The notes under the pieces are model-generated. The model did not search any database and was not told where the DNA came from. It saw only the letters and a list, made by a program, of their open reading frames with translations. From Flavihumibacter fluminis (GTDB taxonomy: Bacteria; Bacteroidota; Bacteroidia; Chitinophagales; Chitinophagaceae), in the NCBI RefSeq assembly GCF_021491375.1, contig NZ_JAKEVY010000003.1, forward strand, positions 372,001 to 436,000: DNA of 64,000 nt, given 5' to 3'. The position numbers and the translations under genes were made by a program. Numbering within the stretch: position 1 is the first letter of the stretch; each line of letters starts with the position of its first letter. Below, in pieces: positions 42,131 through 51,922 of the stretch.

Positions 42131-43378
42131 ATGATTCACTATAGATCGATCTTGCAGAGAGTAGCACTCATTCTTTCAGTTTTGACCGTGCTTTGTTTCG
42201 ATCAGGGCGTATTTGCACAGGATGGAAAGGCTTTGTTTCAGCAGAACTGTGCTTCCTGTCACGCGGTTCATAAAAATCTTACTGGTCCGGCCCTGGCTGG
42301 AATCGAGGAACGTGTTCCGGATAAGAAGTTGTTATATGACTGGATTCGTAACAGTCAGGCAGTGCTTCAATCCGGTAACAAGTATTTCAACGACTTATAT
42401 GTTGCCTGGAATAAGACAGCGATGAACCTCTTCCCGAACCTGACGGATGAGGAAATCGGTGCCATGATTACCTATATTAATTCTGTGCCTGCACCCGGGG
42501 CTGCCACAGGATCTGGTGAAGCTGGTGTACAAGCAGCTGCCGCTGAAAGTGATAACTCTCTGATTTTCGGCGTGTTAACACTGATCCTGGCGATTATCGT
42601 GCTGGTATTGCTGCAGGTAAACTCCAACCTGAAGCGCCTCAGTGATGAGAAAGAAGGCATTCCTTCCTACGAGCCGGTTCCATTCTATCGTAATAAGGCC
42701 TATATCGCGCTGTTTGCGGTAGTACTCTTTATAGTTGGTGGTTATTACACTATTCAGGGTGCGGTAGGACTGGGTCGTTCCAAGGATTATCAGCCGGAGC
42801 AACCCATTTATTATTCTCACAAAGTGCATGCTGGTACCAACCAGATCAACTGTCTGTACTGTCACAGTGGTGCCCAGGAAGGCAAGCATGCCAATATTCC
42901 TTCACTGAATACCTGTATGAACTGTCACATGGCGATCAATGAATACGCCGGTGAAAAACTTTACAGAGAAGATGGAACGGAAGTAGATGGTACTGCAGAA
43001 ATTAAAAAGCTTTATTCCTATACAGGCTGGGATCCGGATCAAAAGAAATATGTGAACGAGCCAAAGCCGATCGAGTGGGTGAAGATTCACAACCTGCCTG
43101 ACCATGTTTATTTCAACCACGCACAGCACGTAAAAGCAGGTAAAGTTGCCTGTCAGACTTGTCACGGTGATATCCAGAATATGGGAGAAGTTTATCAGTA
43201 TTCTGATCTGAGCATGGGCTGGTGTATAAACTGTCACAGGGAAACCAAAGTGCAGTTTGAAGACAACAAGTTCTACAGCATTTACGAGAAATTCCACAAT
43301 GATCTGAAGAGTGGAAAGATGGATAGCGTAACCGTTGAAAGCATCGGCGGTACAGAGTGTCAGAAATGTCACTATTAA
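42131..43378 (+). CDS. actA: Alternative complex III subunit ActA with extra N-terminal cytochrome c domain
   Basis: 415 residues. A signal peptide (1-29) is followed by a monoheme cytochrome c domain (CASCH at about 40, later Met ligand region), a membrane helix (about 140-160), a second helix (about 190-212), then a C-terminal multiheme part with CLYCH (about 240), CMNCH (262), CQTCH (341), CINCH (365) and CQKCH (411). That is six CxxCH sites in one chain. ACIII oxidises menaquinol and passes electrons to cytochrome c or directly to the oxidase. The five C-terminal hemes match the classical pentaheme ActA; the N-terminal domain is an addition. First gene of the block. Confidence 0.94.
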   Translation: MIHYRSILQRVALILSVLTVLCFDQGVFAQDGKALFQQNCASCHAVHKNLTGPALAGIEERVPDKKLLYDWIRNSQAVLQSGNKYFNDLYVAWNKTAMNLFPNLTDEEIGAMITYINSVPAPGAATGSGEAGVQAAAAESDNSLIFGVLTLILAIIVLVLLQVNSNLKRLSDEKEGIPSYEPVPFYRNKAYIALFAVVLFIVGGYYTIQGAVGLGRSKDYQPEQPIYYSHKVHAGTNQINCLYCHSGAQEGKHANIPSLNTCMNCHMAINEYAGEKLYREDGTEVDGTAEIKKLYSYTGWDPDQKKYVNEPKPIEWVKIHNLPDHVYFNHAQHVKAGKVACQTCHGDIQNMGEVYQYSDLSMGWCINCHRETKVQFEDNKFYSIYEKFHNDLKSGKMDSVTVESIGGTECQKCHY

Positions 43379-43443
43379 TAGAATAGCATCTCAATAAACC
43401 ATTTTTTATCACCAAAATCAGCACCCCTTCCGGGGTTTGGTAT

Positions 43444-46400
43444 ATGGAGCAAAAAAAGTACTGGCAAAGTTTCGGAGAGTTGAACAACTCAGCAGCACAT
43501 CAGCAAAATGCACAGGATGAGTTCAAAGAAGAGTTACCCTTTGAAGGACTCGATGACAAAGGGCTGGGTTCTGCCACCACTCCTCGCCGCGACTTCCTTA
43601 AATACGTTGGTTTCAGCACGGCTGCAGCTGCAGTAGCTGCAAGTTGTGAAATGCCTGTAAAAAAGGCGATCCCATTTGTTAACCGTCCGGTTGATGCTAT
43701 TCCGGGAGTACCTAACTATTATGCTACAACTTATGTAGCAGGTGGTAATGCGATTCCTGTTGTGGCAAAGGTTCGTGATGGACGTCCGATTAAAATCGAA
43801 GGAAACGAACTGTCAAGCTGGTCAAAAGGTGCTACCACCGCGCAGGTGCAGGCATCTGTACTCGACCTGTATGATACAGCTCGTCTGCGTTTCCCGATGG
43901 CAGACAAAAAAGAAGTAAGCACATTTGATGCTTTTGATAAAATGGTGGGTGAAGCGTTGGCCGGTTTAAATGGTGCACCTGTTGTACTCTTAACCAGCAC
44001 TGTTAACTCTCCTTCCTCCAAAGCAGTAATTGCAGAGTTCCTGGCAAAATATCCGGGATCCCGTCATGTTCAGTATGATGGTATTTCCTACAGTGGTATG
44101 CTGCTGGCCAATGAAGCAAGCTTTGGAAGCCGCATGATTCCCTCTTATGCATTTGACAAAGCAAAGGTGATTGTGAGTCTTGGAGCTGATTTCCTGGGAA
44201 CCTGGCTGAACCCAGTTGAATTCCAGCATGGATATACCCGCGGTCGTAAGGTGGATCCCAAAAATCCATCCATGAGCAAGCATTATCAGTTTGAATCCAT
44301 GCTTAGCATGACCGGAGCGAATGCCGATGAGCGTTATACGCATCGTCCTTCTGAAACAGGTGCAGTAGCTGCTGCTCTGCTCTCTGCTATCAATGGTCAG
44401 GGTGCTGCTGGTATCAGCGATGCTGCTCTGAAAAAGGGAATCGAACAGGCTGCGAAAGATCTGGCTGCCAATAAAGGCCAGGCGCTGGTAGTAGCTGGCA
44501 GCAATGATGTGAATGTTCAGCTGATCGTGAATGCGATCAATGATGCGGTTGGTTCTTATGGAACGACCATTGATCTCGTGAGCAAACTGCAGAACAAGTC
44601 AGGTATAGACGCCGAGTTTGCTAAACTGGTAGAAGAAATGAATGCCGGATCTGTAGGTGCGGTATTAATATACGATGTGAATCCGGCATACGATTATTTC
44701 GATGCTGAAAAGTTCATTGCCGGACTTAAAAAAGTACGGGTATCCGTTTCTTTCAATGAGAAAATGGATGAAACCACTGAGCTCTGCAAATATTTATTAC
44801 CGGCTAACCATTACCTGGAAAGCTGGGGTGATGCGGAGCATAAAGCTGGTTATATCAGCATGCTGCAGCCGACCATCGCGCCCTTGTTTAAAACAAGACA
44901 ATGGCAGGATAACCTCCTGAAATGGAGTGGTAGTGCGGTAACCTATGCTGATTATTTCAAAAACTTCTGGACTACCCGTTTGGGAGGTGAAAATACTTAC
45001 CTGAAAGCACTTCAGGATGGTGTTGTGGAATCACCTGCGATGGTAATGGGCTTCCCGAGCTTTAATGGCGGATCTGTAGCTGCTGCAGTTGCGGCGGTTG
45101 GATCTGCAAAAAAATCCAGTGGAACTGAACTGGTTATTTATCAGAAAGCTACGTTTACAGATGGCCGTCAGTCGAACAACCCCTGGTTGCAGGAAACTCC
45201 TGATCCGATTACACGTGCTACCTGGGACAACTACCTGATGGTTTCACCTGCCCTGGGTAAGAGTATGTTTGGTATTGATATTACCAACCCAACCCAGGCT
45301 GATGAATACGAAGCTTTCCCCAAGAAGCCGGTTGTAAAAGTAAAGCTGGGCAATAAAGAAGAAGAGTTGCCGGTATTGATCATTCCAGGCATGCAGGCTG
45401 ATACCGTAGCGATGGCAGTAGGATATGGACGTGTGGATGCTATTGGTAAGGCTGCGGCAGGAGTTGGTAAAAACGCTTATAAGTTTGGCGTTTCCAATGG
45501 TACGACGGTTCTGAATACAGCAGCGGTTACTGTAGAGAAAACTGCTGGTGAATATAAAATTGCCACCACGCAGACGCACAGTTCTTATGAGGGTCGTTAC
45601 GAGGTGATCAAGGAAATCACACTCGCTGATTATACTAAAAATCCAACCAAGATCCTGGATGCCCGTGCAAAAGAGCTTGAGCCCTGGGGTGGATTGGAGA
45701 ATTACGAGAAAGATGGTACCATTTATCCTGTGTTCGATAAGCCAGGTATCAAGTGGGGTATGAGCATTGACCTGAACAGTTGTTATGGTTGTGGTGCCTG
45801 TGTGGTTGCCTGTACGGCAGAGAACAACGTTTCAGTTGTAGGTAAGCCTGAGGTATTGCGTGCGCATGATATGCACTGGTTGCGTATTGACCGCTATTTC
45901 GCAGGTGATCCCAATGATCCGAACAGCATCCAGACAGTGTTTCAGCCGATGATGTGTCAGCACTGTGATAATGCTCCTTGTGAGAACGTTTGTCCGGTTG
46001 CTGCAACCAACCACAGTTCTGAGGGTCTGAACCAAATGACTTACAACCGTTGTATCGGTACAAGATATTGTGCAAACAACTGTCCGTATAAAGTACGTCG
46101 CTTCAACTGGGCTGACTATACCGGAGCAGACAGTTTCGGAGACAACATGGTAGGTGGCAAGGGTGAGAATGATGTGATCCTGATGATGAACGATGATTTA
46201 ACCCGCATGGTATTGAATCCGGATGTTACTGTTCGTAGCCGTGGTGTAATTGAAAAATGTTCTTTCTGTGTTCAGCGTCTCCAGGAAGGAAAACTGGCTG
46301 CGAAGAAAGCTGGTCGTCCATTGGAAGACCGCGATGTTAAAACAGCCTGTCAGCAGGCTTGCGCTGCCGATGCGATTGTATTCGGTAATGTGAACAATGC

Positions 46401-46596
46401 TGAAAGTGCAGTATCCAAACACCGCGCTGATAACAAGAACCGCCTCTTCTATGTGCAGGAGCAAATCCACGTGTTACCGAATGTGAGCTACCTGGCCAAG
46501 GTTCGGAATACCGGTGAAATCAGTGCGCATGAGCAGTATGGAAAGCCTCACTTCATGAATGAGGGTGGACATGCAGCTGAAGGAGGACACCATTAA
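43444..46596 (+). CDS. actB: Alternative complex III iron-sulfur subunit ActB
   Basis: 1050 residues. A Tat signal with RRDFLKYVGF at about 48-57 is followed by a Cys suited to lipid attachment (VAASCE). Residues about 70-680 form a molybdopterin-oxidoreductase-like fold which in ACIII carries no cofactor. The C-terminal 250 residues hold four Cys clusters: CYGCGACVVAC (about 780), CQHCDNAPCENVCP (839), CIGTRYCANNCP (871), and CSFCVQRL (939) with ACQQACAADA (969), fitting three 4Fe-4S and one 3Fe-4S centre. It relays electrons from the quinol site in ActC to ActA and ActE. A repeat (locus 7) separates it from actC. Confidence 0.95.
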   Translation: MEQKKYWQSFGELNNSAAHQQNAQDEFKEELPFEGLDDKGLGSATTPRRDFLKYVGFSTAAAAVAASCEMPVKKAIPFVNRPVDAIPGVPNYYATTYVAGGNAIPVVAKVRDGRPIKIEGNELSSWSKGATTAQVQASVLDLYDTARLRFPMADKKEVSTFDAFDKMVGEALAGLNGAPVVLLTSTVNSPSSKAVIAEFLAKYPGSRHVQYDGISYSGMLLANEASFGSRMIPSYAFDKAKVIVSLGADFLGTWLNPVEFQHGYTRGRKVDPKNPSMSKHYQFESMLSMTGANADERYTHRPSETGAVAAALLSAINGQGAAGISDAALKKGIEQAAKDLAANKGQALVVAGSNDVNVQLIVNAINDAVGSYGTTIDLVSKLQNKSGIDAEFAKLVEEMNAGSVGAVLIYDVNPAYDYFDAEKFIAGLKKVRVSVSFNEKMDETTELCKYLLPANHYLESWGDAEHKAGYISMLQPTIAPLFKTRQWQDNLLKWSGSAVTYADYFKNFWTTRLGGENTYLKALQDGVVESPAMVMGFPSFNGGSVAAAVAAVGSAKKSSGTELVIYQKATFTDGRQSNNPWLQETPDPITRATWDNYLMVSPALGKSMFGIDITNPTQADEYEAFPKKPVVKVKLGNKEEELPVLIIPGMQADTVAMAVGYGRVDAIGKAAAGVGKNAYKFGVSNGTTVLNTAAVTVEKTAGEYKIATTQTHSSYEGRYEVIKEITLADYTKNPTKILDARAKELEPWGGLENYEKDGTIYPVFDKPGIKWGMSIDLNSCYGCGACVVACTAENNVSVVGKPEVLRAHDMHWLRIDRYFAGDPNDPNSIQTVFQPMMCQHCDNAPCENVCPVAATNHSSEGLNQMTYNRCIGTRYCANNCPYKVRRFNWADYTGADSFGDNMVGGKGENDVILMMNDDLTRMVLNPDVTVRSRGVIEKCSFCVQRLQEGKLAAKKAGRPLEDRDVKTACQQACAADAIVFGNVNNAESAVSKHRADNKNRLFYVQEQIHVLPNVSYLAKVRNTGEISAHEQYGKPHFMNEGGHAAEGGHH

Positions 46597-46640
46597 GAAG
46601 TGAGAAGTGAGAATTTAGAAGTGGGAAGTGAGAAGGAATA
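46597..46640. repeat. Dispersed repeat, locus 7, between actB and actC
   Basis: Degenerate heptamers GAAGTGA-GAAGTGA-GAATTTA-GAAGTGG-GAAGTGA directly after the actB stop. The rest of the 127-base spacer has no stem with a T run, so read-through into actC is expected. Confidence 0.75.
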
Positions 46641-46723
46641 GAAAGTCATTGAAAGAAGAGAAACTGAACTTATAAAAACCAACAAGCGAAGGGGTTAGAG
46701 CCGACGCTAAATGCTTATACGAT

Positions 46724-48166
46724 ATGGCATTATTAAGATACGAATCGCAAGTTAGAGAGCCACTGGTAACAGGTGCTAAGACTTATCACGATGTAACAGA
46801 AGACATCGTTAGGCCAATTGAAGCGGCTCCTTCCAGGTTATGGAAGATCGGTTTTACCATCTCTGTATTACTGTTGTTATTTGGGGTTTATTCTGTGTAT
46901 CGTGAAGTGGTTTACGGTATCGGGGAATGGAACCTGAACAAGACCATCGGATGGGGTTGGGATATTACCAACTTCGTATGGTGGGTTGGTATCGGTCACG
47001 CGGGTACCCTGATCTCCGCGATCCTGCTGCTGTTCCGCCAGGGATGGCGTACCGGTGTAAACCGTGCGGCAGAAGCGATGACGATCTTTGCGGTAATGTG
47101 TGCGGGCCAGTTCCCCATCTTCCACATGGGTCGTGTATGGATGGCTTTCTTTGTACTGCCTTATCCAAACAGTCGCGGTCCTTTGTGGGTGAACTTTAAC
47201 TCACCACTGTTGTGGGACGTATTTGCGATCTCAACTTACTTTACGGTATCCTTGCTTTTCTGGTATGCTGGTTTATTACCTGACCTGGCAACTGTGCGGG
47301 ATCGTGCCAAAGTAAAATGGAGAAAAAATCTGTATGGTGTGCTTTCATTCGGTTGGACCGGTTCCACCAAGCACTGGCAGCGTCATGAAGCCCTCTCTCT
47401 TGTACTGGCTGGTTTGAGTACACCGCTGGTACTTTCTGTACACACCATCGTATCCTTTGACTTCGCAACTTCTGTAATTCCCGGATGGCATACTACGATC
47501 TTCCCGCCTTATTTCGTTGCGGGTGCGATCTTCTCCGGATTTGCGATGGTACAAACACTGCTGATCATTACCCGAAAGGTGCTGAACCTGAACGATTATA
47601 TTACCATGGAACATATTGAAGTGATGAACAAAGTAATTGTTCTGACCGGTTCCATCGTGGGTATTGCTTATATCACTGAGTTGTTTATTTCCTGGTATGG
47701 ACAGAACCCGTATGAAATGGCGGCCTTCAAAAACCGTTATGACCTGAGTACGCCCTATGCCTGGAGTTACTGGCTGATGATGAGCTGTAACGTAATCGCT
47801 CCCCAATTCTTCTGGTTCCGCAAACTGAGAAGAAATATCATCTTCACTTTCTTCATGAGTATCATTGTGAATGTGGGTATGTGGTTTGAGCGTTTTGTAA
47901 TCATCGTTACTTCCATCTATCGTGATTACCTGCCCAGTAGCTGGAGTACGTACTACACTCCGTCTGTGTGGGAGGTCGGATTTTACCTAGGTACATTTGG
48001 ATTGTTCTTCACCTGCTTTTTCGCATTTGCCAAATACTTCCCGGTTATCGCGATCGCTGAGATCAAGCATATCCTGAAGAAAAATGGTGAAAGTTATAAA
48101 GACAATATGGGTGAAGAAGAGAAGGCAACAGTGGAGCATTTCACACATGAGCATGCACACCACTAG
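46724..48166 (+). CDS. actC: Alternative complex III quinol-binding membrane subunit ActC (NrfD-like)
   Basis: 480 residues with about ten membrane helices of the NrfD/PsrC family. It starts with a conserved cytoplasmic ESQVREPLVTGAKTYHDVTEDI segment. Conserved helix motifs include WWVGIGHAGTLISAILLLF, AMTIFAVMCAGQFPIFHMGR and STPLVLSVHTIVSFDFA, where polar residues line the quinol pocket. It anchors ActB and binds menaquinol. actC is paralogous to actF further down the operon. Its stop is directly followed by a heptamer repeat. Confidence 0.95.
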   Translation: MALLRYESQVREPLVTGAKTYHDVTEDIVRPIEAAPSRLWKIGFTISVLLLLFGVYSVYREVVYGIGEWNLNKTIGWGWDITNFVWWVGIGHAGTLISAILLLFRQGWRTGVNRAAEAMTIFAVMCAGQFPIFHMGRVWMAFFVLPYPNSRGPLWVNFNSPLLWDVFAISTYFTVSLLFWYAGLLPDLATVRDRAKVKWRKNLYGVLSFGWTGSTKHWQRHEALSLVLAGLSTPLVLSVHTIVSFDFATSVIPGWHTTIFPPYFVAGAIFSGFAMVQTLLIITRKVLNLNDYITMEHIEVMNKVIVLTGSIVGIAYITELFISWYGQNPYEMAAFKNRYDLSTPYAWSYWLMMSCNVIAPQFFWFRKLRRNIIFTFFMSIIVNVGMWFERFVIIVTSIYRDYLPSSWSTYYTPSVWEVGFYLGTFGLFFTCFFAFAKYFPVIAIAEIKHILKKNGESYKDNMGEEEKATVEHFTHEHAHH

Positions 48167-48202
48167 AAGTGAGATGTCAGACGTGAGACGTGAGAAGAGA
48201 GA
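48167..48202. repeat. Dispersed heptamer repeat, locus 8, between actC and actD
   Basis: GTGAGAT-GTCAGAC-GTGAGAC-GTGAGAA-GAGAG, starting within a few bases of the actC stop and leaving about 30 bases before actD. Confidence 0.85.
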
Positions 48203-48236
48203 TGAAAAAAATTAACAACAAAGAATTCGAATAAAA

Positions 48237-48830
48237 ATGGCAAAAAAGAAATTCGTAGTTGGATGCTTTGATGACGAAAAAGTCCTTTTTCCAGCAGTGA
48301 AGAAGGTTCGTAAGGCCGGCTATAAAATTCATGATGTGTATACTCCCTTTCCTATTCACGGACTTGACCAGGCAATGGGATTACGGGATACCAGTTTGCA
48401 CACAGCGGGTTTTATTTATGGTATCACAGGCACCACTACTGCCCTGACTTTCATGAGCTGGGTTTTCAATAAAGACTGGCCTTTGAATATTGGTGGTAAG
48501 CCACATTTCCCACTGCCTGCCTTTATTCCCATTACGTTTGAATTAACCGTTTTATTCTCTGCTGTGGGCATGGTACTGACATTTTGCTATCTGTGCCAGC
48601 TGGCTCCTTTTGTAAAAAAGCACCATTTCCATGCGCGTGCTACGGATGATCTGTTTGTGATGGTATTGGAATGTACATCCAGAACAAACGAGGCAGATGC
48701 CAAAGCGTTTCTGGAAAGTGTTGGTGCAAAAGAGATCAATGTTCAGGAAGCAGAAGATGGCTGGTGGCTTGGCAGGTATGCTAAGGATCAAAAGCTGTAT
48801 AGCACGCCATCAGAAAATAGTTTAGCATAA
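48237..48830 (+). CDS. actD: Alternative complex III subunit ActD (DUF3341)
   Basis: 197 residues. The N-terminal KKFVVGCFDDEKVLFPAVKK and YKIHDVYTPFPIHGLDQAMG are the DUF3341 signature. Two membrane helices follow (about 60-80 and 98-120), then a soluble tail with the CTSRTNEADAKAFLESVGAKEI segment. ActD is a peripheral membrane subunit of ACIII without cofactor. It is 21 bases before actE. Confidence 0.95.
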   Translation: MAKKKFVVGCFDDEKVLFPAVKKVRKAGYKIHDVYTPFPIHGLDQAMGLRDTSLHTAGFIYGITGTTTALTFMSWVFNKDWPLNIGGKPHFPLPAFIPITFELTVLFSAVGMVLTFCYLCQLAPFVKKHHFHARATDDLFVMVLECTSRTNEADAKAFLESVGAKEINVQEAEDGWWLGRYAKDQKLYSTPSENSLA

Positions 48831-48851
48831 CCCTAGAAGAAGTCAAGAAGC

Positions 48852-49499
48852 ATGAATAAGAAATCCATCATAGCGGTAGTTTTCGGTGCAGTGGCTTTCA
48901 GCAGCTGTAGCGACGTGAAGCGCACTCCAGGTAAGATTTACATGCCTGACATGGCATATAGCCGCGCTGTAGAGACCTATAATGACAACCGGGAGTTGCA
49001 GGCTGAAGGTATTAATTATAATGCCGAGCCAGTAGCAGGAACTGTTGCCCGCGGTGAAGAAGTAATATACAGGATGTTGAAAGACACTACTGGTACCTAT
49101 GTTACTTCTGCAGCTCTCAAGAATCCACTCACTAACAGGCTGACAGAGGAAGACTATACAGAAACCGAAAGACTTTACCTGATCAATTGTGGTATTTGTC
49201 ATGGTTCCAAACTGGATGGTAACGGACCTTTATACAATGATGGAAAAGGACCTTATCCGCTGGCTCCTAAGAATCTTGTTTCAGATGAAATCAAAAACAT
49301 GGCAGATGGTACCATTTTTCATTCCATTACTTATGGAAAGAACCTGATGGGGTCCTATGCTTCTCATCTGACACCCAAGCAGCGTTGGATGATGGTTCAG
49401 TATATCCGTATGAAACAAAATGGAGAAACTCCGGGAGCTGCTGCTACCGACAGTACAACTGCTGCTGCACCTGCCGGCGCTGCAACTGCGATGAAATAA
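48852..49499 (+). CDS. actE: Alternative complex III monoheme cytochrome c subunit ActE
   Basis: 215 residues. A lipoprotein signal ends at FSSC19. The mature chain has a single heme site CGICHG at about 115, in the context LYLINCGICHGSKLDG, and a Met-ligand region in the GSYASHLTPKQRWMMVQYI segment. The tail after 195 is Ala/Thr-rich and probably disordered. As ActE it should hand electrons from ActA to the oxidase or soluble carriers. ActA in this operon already has its own N-terminal monoheme domain, so the chain holds at least seven c-type hemes in total. Confidence 0.94.
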   Translation: MNKKSIIAVVFGAVAFSSCSDVKRTPGKIYMPDMAYSRAVETYNDNRELQAEGINYNAEPVAGTVARGEEVIYRMLKDTTGTYVTSAALKNPLTNRLTEEDYTETERLYLINCGICHGSKLDGNGPLYNDGKGPYPLAPKNLVSDEIKNMADGTIFHSITYGKNLMGSYASHLTPKQRWMMVQYIRMKQNGETPGAAATDSTTAAAPAGAATAMK

Positions 49500-49532
49500 A
49501 AACCAATTTGACCAAACGATAAATTTTTGAGA

Positions 49533-50753
49533 ATGTCTTTCAGAGAGCAATTTGAAATACCTGCCAAGTACAAGATGTGGTCGTTGATTCTGATGGCGGT
49601 GGGATTGGTTTCCATCCTTGTAGGATACTTTATCTATGGCCAGGGTGATGAGCATGCCGTTGCGCGCTTCTGGGCTGTATTATTGTACAACAGTGTTTAT
49701 TTTCTGCTGATAGTGAATGCTGCCATGTTCTTTATCTGTGCAACTACGCTTGCTATGGGTGGCTGGCAAATGAGCTTCCGCAGGGTTGCCGAAGCAATTT
49801 CTACGGCAGTAATTCCTATCGGAATTATTACAGGTGTTATTTTAATTGCGCTTGTAGTAGGTCACCAGCATCATATTTACCATTGGATTACGCCAGATCC
49901 GAACGATCATATTCTAATGGGAAAAATTGGATTTCTGAATCCAACTTTCTTCATCGTTTGGACCAGCCTTACACTGCTTGGATGGATTTTCCTGGGTGCA
50001 AAAATGCGTTCTGTTAGTCGCGAGATTGACAACGGTGGTCCTCTCAGCGCTGAACAAGGAAAGAAATATATTTTCAAGAATACGATCTGGGGATCACTTT
50101 ACCTGGTATGGTTTGGTCTTACTGTTGCATCCACTGTACCCTGGTTATGGTTCATGAGTATCGATGCACACTGGTACAGCACCATGTATAGCTGGTATAC
50201 GTTTGCGTCCTCCTTTGTTGCTGGTATGGCACTTATTACGCTTTTTGTAATCTACCTGAAGAACCAGGGCTACCTGGAATTGGTAAACCAGGAGCACCTG
50301 CATGATCTGGGTAAGTTCATGTTTGCGTTCTCTGTATTCTGGACCTATCTGTGGTTCAGCCAGTACATGCTGATCTGGTATGCGAATATTCCGGAAGAAA
50401 CGGTTTATTTCAAACATCGTGTTCAGGGTCCCTATCGTGGAATTTTCTTCCTGAACCTGATCATTAACTTTATTGCTCCGCTGCTGATACTGATGAGAAG
50501 AAGTTCGAAGCGTAACTATACATTGCTGGTATTCATGTCGGTGCTGATCATCTTTGGTCACTGGATCGATTTTTACCAGATGGTAATTGCGTCAGTATCG
50601 AAAGAGCATGTGGAACTGGGGTTATTTGATTTTGGTGTGGCGGCAGGATTTATTGGACTGATCATGTGGGCAACCGGAAATGCATTAAGCAAGCATTCCC
50701 TGATCAACCGGAACCATCCCTTCCTTAAGGAAAGTATAATTCACCATACTTAA
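49533..50753 (+). CDS. actF: Alternative complex III membrane subunit ActF
   Basis: 406 residues from the ATG at 49533 (the TTG at 49527 is less likely). About ten membrane helices of the NrfD fold, paralogous to ActC. Recognisable segments are VILIALVVGHQHHIYHW, WGSLYLVWFGLTVASTVPWLWFMSIDAHWYST and the C-terminal LGLFDFGVAAGFIGLIMW. It completes the ACIII membrane core. The coxB gene follows at 74 bases, with no terminator between. Confidence 0.95.
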   Translation: MSFREQFEIPAKYKMWSLILMAVGLVSILVGYFIYGQGDEHAVARFWAVLLYNSVYFLLIVNAAMFFICATTLAMGGWQMSFRRVAEAISTAVIPIGIITGVILIALVVGHQHHIYHWITPDPNDHILMGKIGFLNPTFFIVWTSLTLLGWIFLGAKMRSVSREIDNGGPLSAEQGKKYIFKNTIWGSLYLVWFGLTVASTVPWLWFMSIDAHWYSTMYSWYTFASSFVAGMALITLFVIYLKNQGYLELVNQEHLHDLGKFMFAFSVFWTYLWFSQYMLIWYANIPEETVYFKHRVQGPYRGIFFLNLIINFIAPLLILMRRSSKRNYTLLVFMSVLIIFGHWIDFYQMVIASVSKEHVELGLFDFGVAAGFIGLIMWATGNALSKHSLINRNHPFLKESIIHHT

Positions 50754-50826
50754 GAAAAAGGAAGATTAAACAAAAGCATAGGATATAAGCTTTCATTCAA
50801 AACTTTGTATAAACACGGAATAAGAC

Positions 50827-51894
50827 ATGTCAACATTATTAATCATTGCGATCCTGTTGTTGGGTTTTATAGTGGTCTTTCAGATCGCAAAAGCCAGCGA
50901 ATATGTATCTGTGTTGAAAGGTGAAAAGAAAACCTTTGAGCAGAATAACAAGATTAATGGTTTTCTGCTCCTGGCTTTCATGATCCTGGGGCTGATCGGA
51001 GTGTACTGGTGCAATGAATTGTACAAGGGCAAAATTCTTGGGGAAGCAGCATCAGATCATGGTGAGAAGATTGATACGATGCTGTATATCACTATCGCCA
51101 TTACCGGGGTAGTATTTATCATCACGCAGATCCTGTTGTTCTGGTTTTCTTTCAAATACCAGTACAAGGAAGGCAGAAAAGCCTTTTACTATCCTCACAA
51201 TAACAAACTGGAAGTTATCTGGACTGTAATACCTGCCATCGCTCTTACTGTACTGGTTGGATTTGGTTTGTATTACTGGTTCAAGATTACCGGTGATGCT
51301 CCAAAAGAAGCGAATGTAGTTGAGATCACCGGAAAACAGTTTGGCTGGATTTATCGTTATCCGGGTAAGGACAAAGTTTTTGGAAAGAAGTATTATAAGA
51401 ACATTGACGAGGGCAAGTTAAACCAGCTTGGTTTGATTTGGGATGACAAAGCATCTCATGACGATGTAGTAACCAACGAAGCTATGTACCTGGTTGTTGG
51501 TAAACCTGTAAAACTGATCATCAACAGCCGCGATGTGGTGCATGATGTGGGTTTGGCACATTTCCGTATGAAAATGGACGCGGTGCCTGGCACACCTACT
51601 ACCATGTGGTTTACGCCAAAATATACCACGGCGCAGATGAAAGAAAAAACTGGTAATCCTGATTTTGAATATGAAATTTCCTGTGACCAGATGTGTGGTA
51701 AGGGACATTATTCCATGAAGGGAATTGTAAAAGTGGTTGAGCCTGCAGAATACCTGTTATGGCTGGCCAAGCAAAAGCCCAATTATGTAATGTCAAATCC
51801 GGAGCTGGAATCTAAACCTGCTGTACCGGTTGCAACACCGGCAGACAGTACAGTAACAGCTGCAGCTAAGATTGCAGGATCTAATTCAAATTAA
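50827..51894 (+). CDS. coxB: Cytochrome c oxidase subunit II
   Basis: 355 residues. Three hydrophobic segments: an N-terminal helix (1-18), one at about 42-62 and one at about 76-100, before the cupredoxin domain. The CuA ligands are present: VHDVGLAHFRMKMD (His), then SCDQMCGKGHYSMKG with two Cys, His and Met. The extra N-terminal helices are common in Bacteroidota. The C-terminal tail is Ala/Pro-rich and there is no fused cytochrome c domain, so it is not caa3-type by this subunit. It passes electrons from the ACIII hemes to subunit I. Confidence 0.95.
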   Translation: MSTLLIIAILLLGFIVVFQIAKASEYVSVLKGEKKTFEQNNKINGFLLLAFMILGLIGVYWCNELYKGKILGEAASDHGEKIDTMLYITIAITGVVFIITQILLFWFSFKYQYKEGRKAFYYPHNNKLEVIWTVIPAIALTVLVGFGLYYWFKITGDAPKEANVVEITGKQFGWIYRYPGKDKVFGKKYYKNIDEGKLNQLGLIWDDKASHDDVVTNEAMYLVVGKPVKLIINSRDVVHDVGLAHFRMKMDAVPGTPTTMWFTPKYTTAQMKEKTGNPDFEYEISCDQMCGKGHYSMKGIVKVVEPAEYLLWLAKQKPNYVMSNPELESKPAVPVATPADSTVTAAAKIAGSNSN

Positions 51895-51922
51895 GGTCGT
51901 ACCGAAAAACAAATAGATTTTT

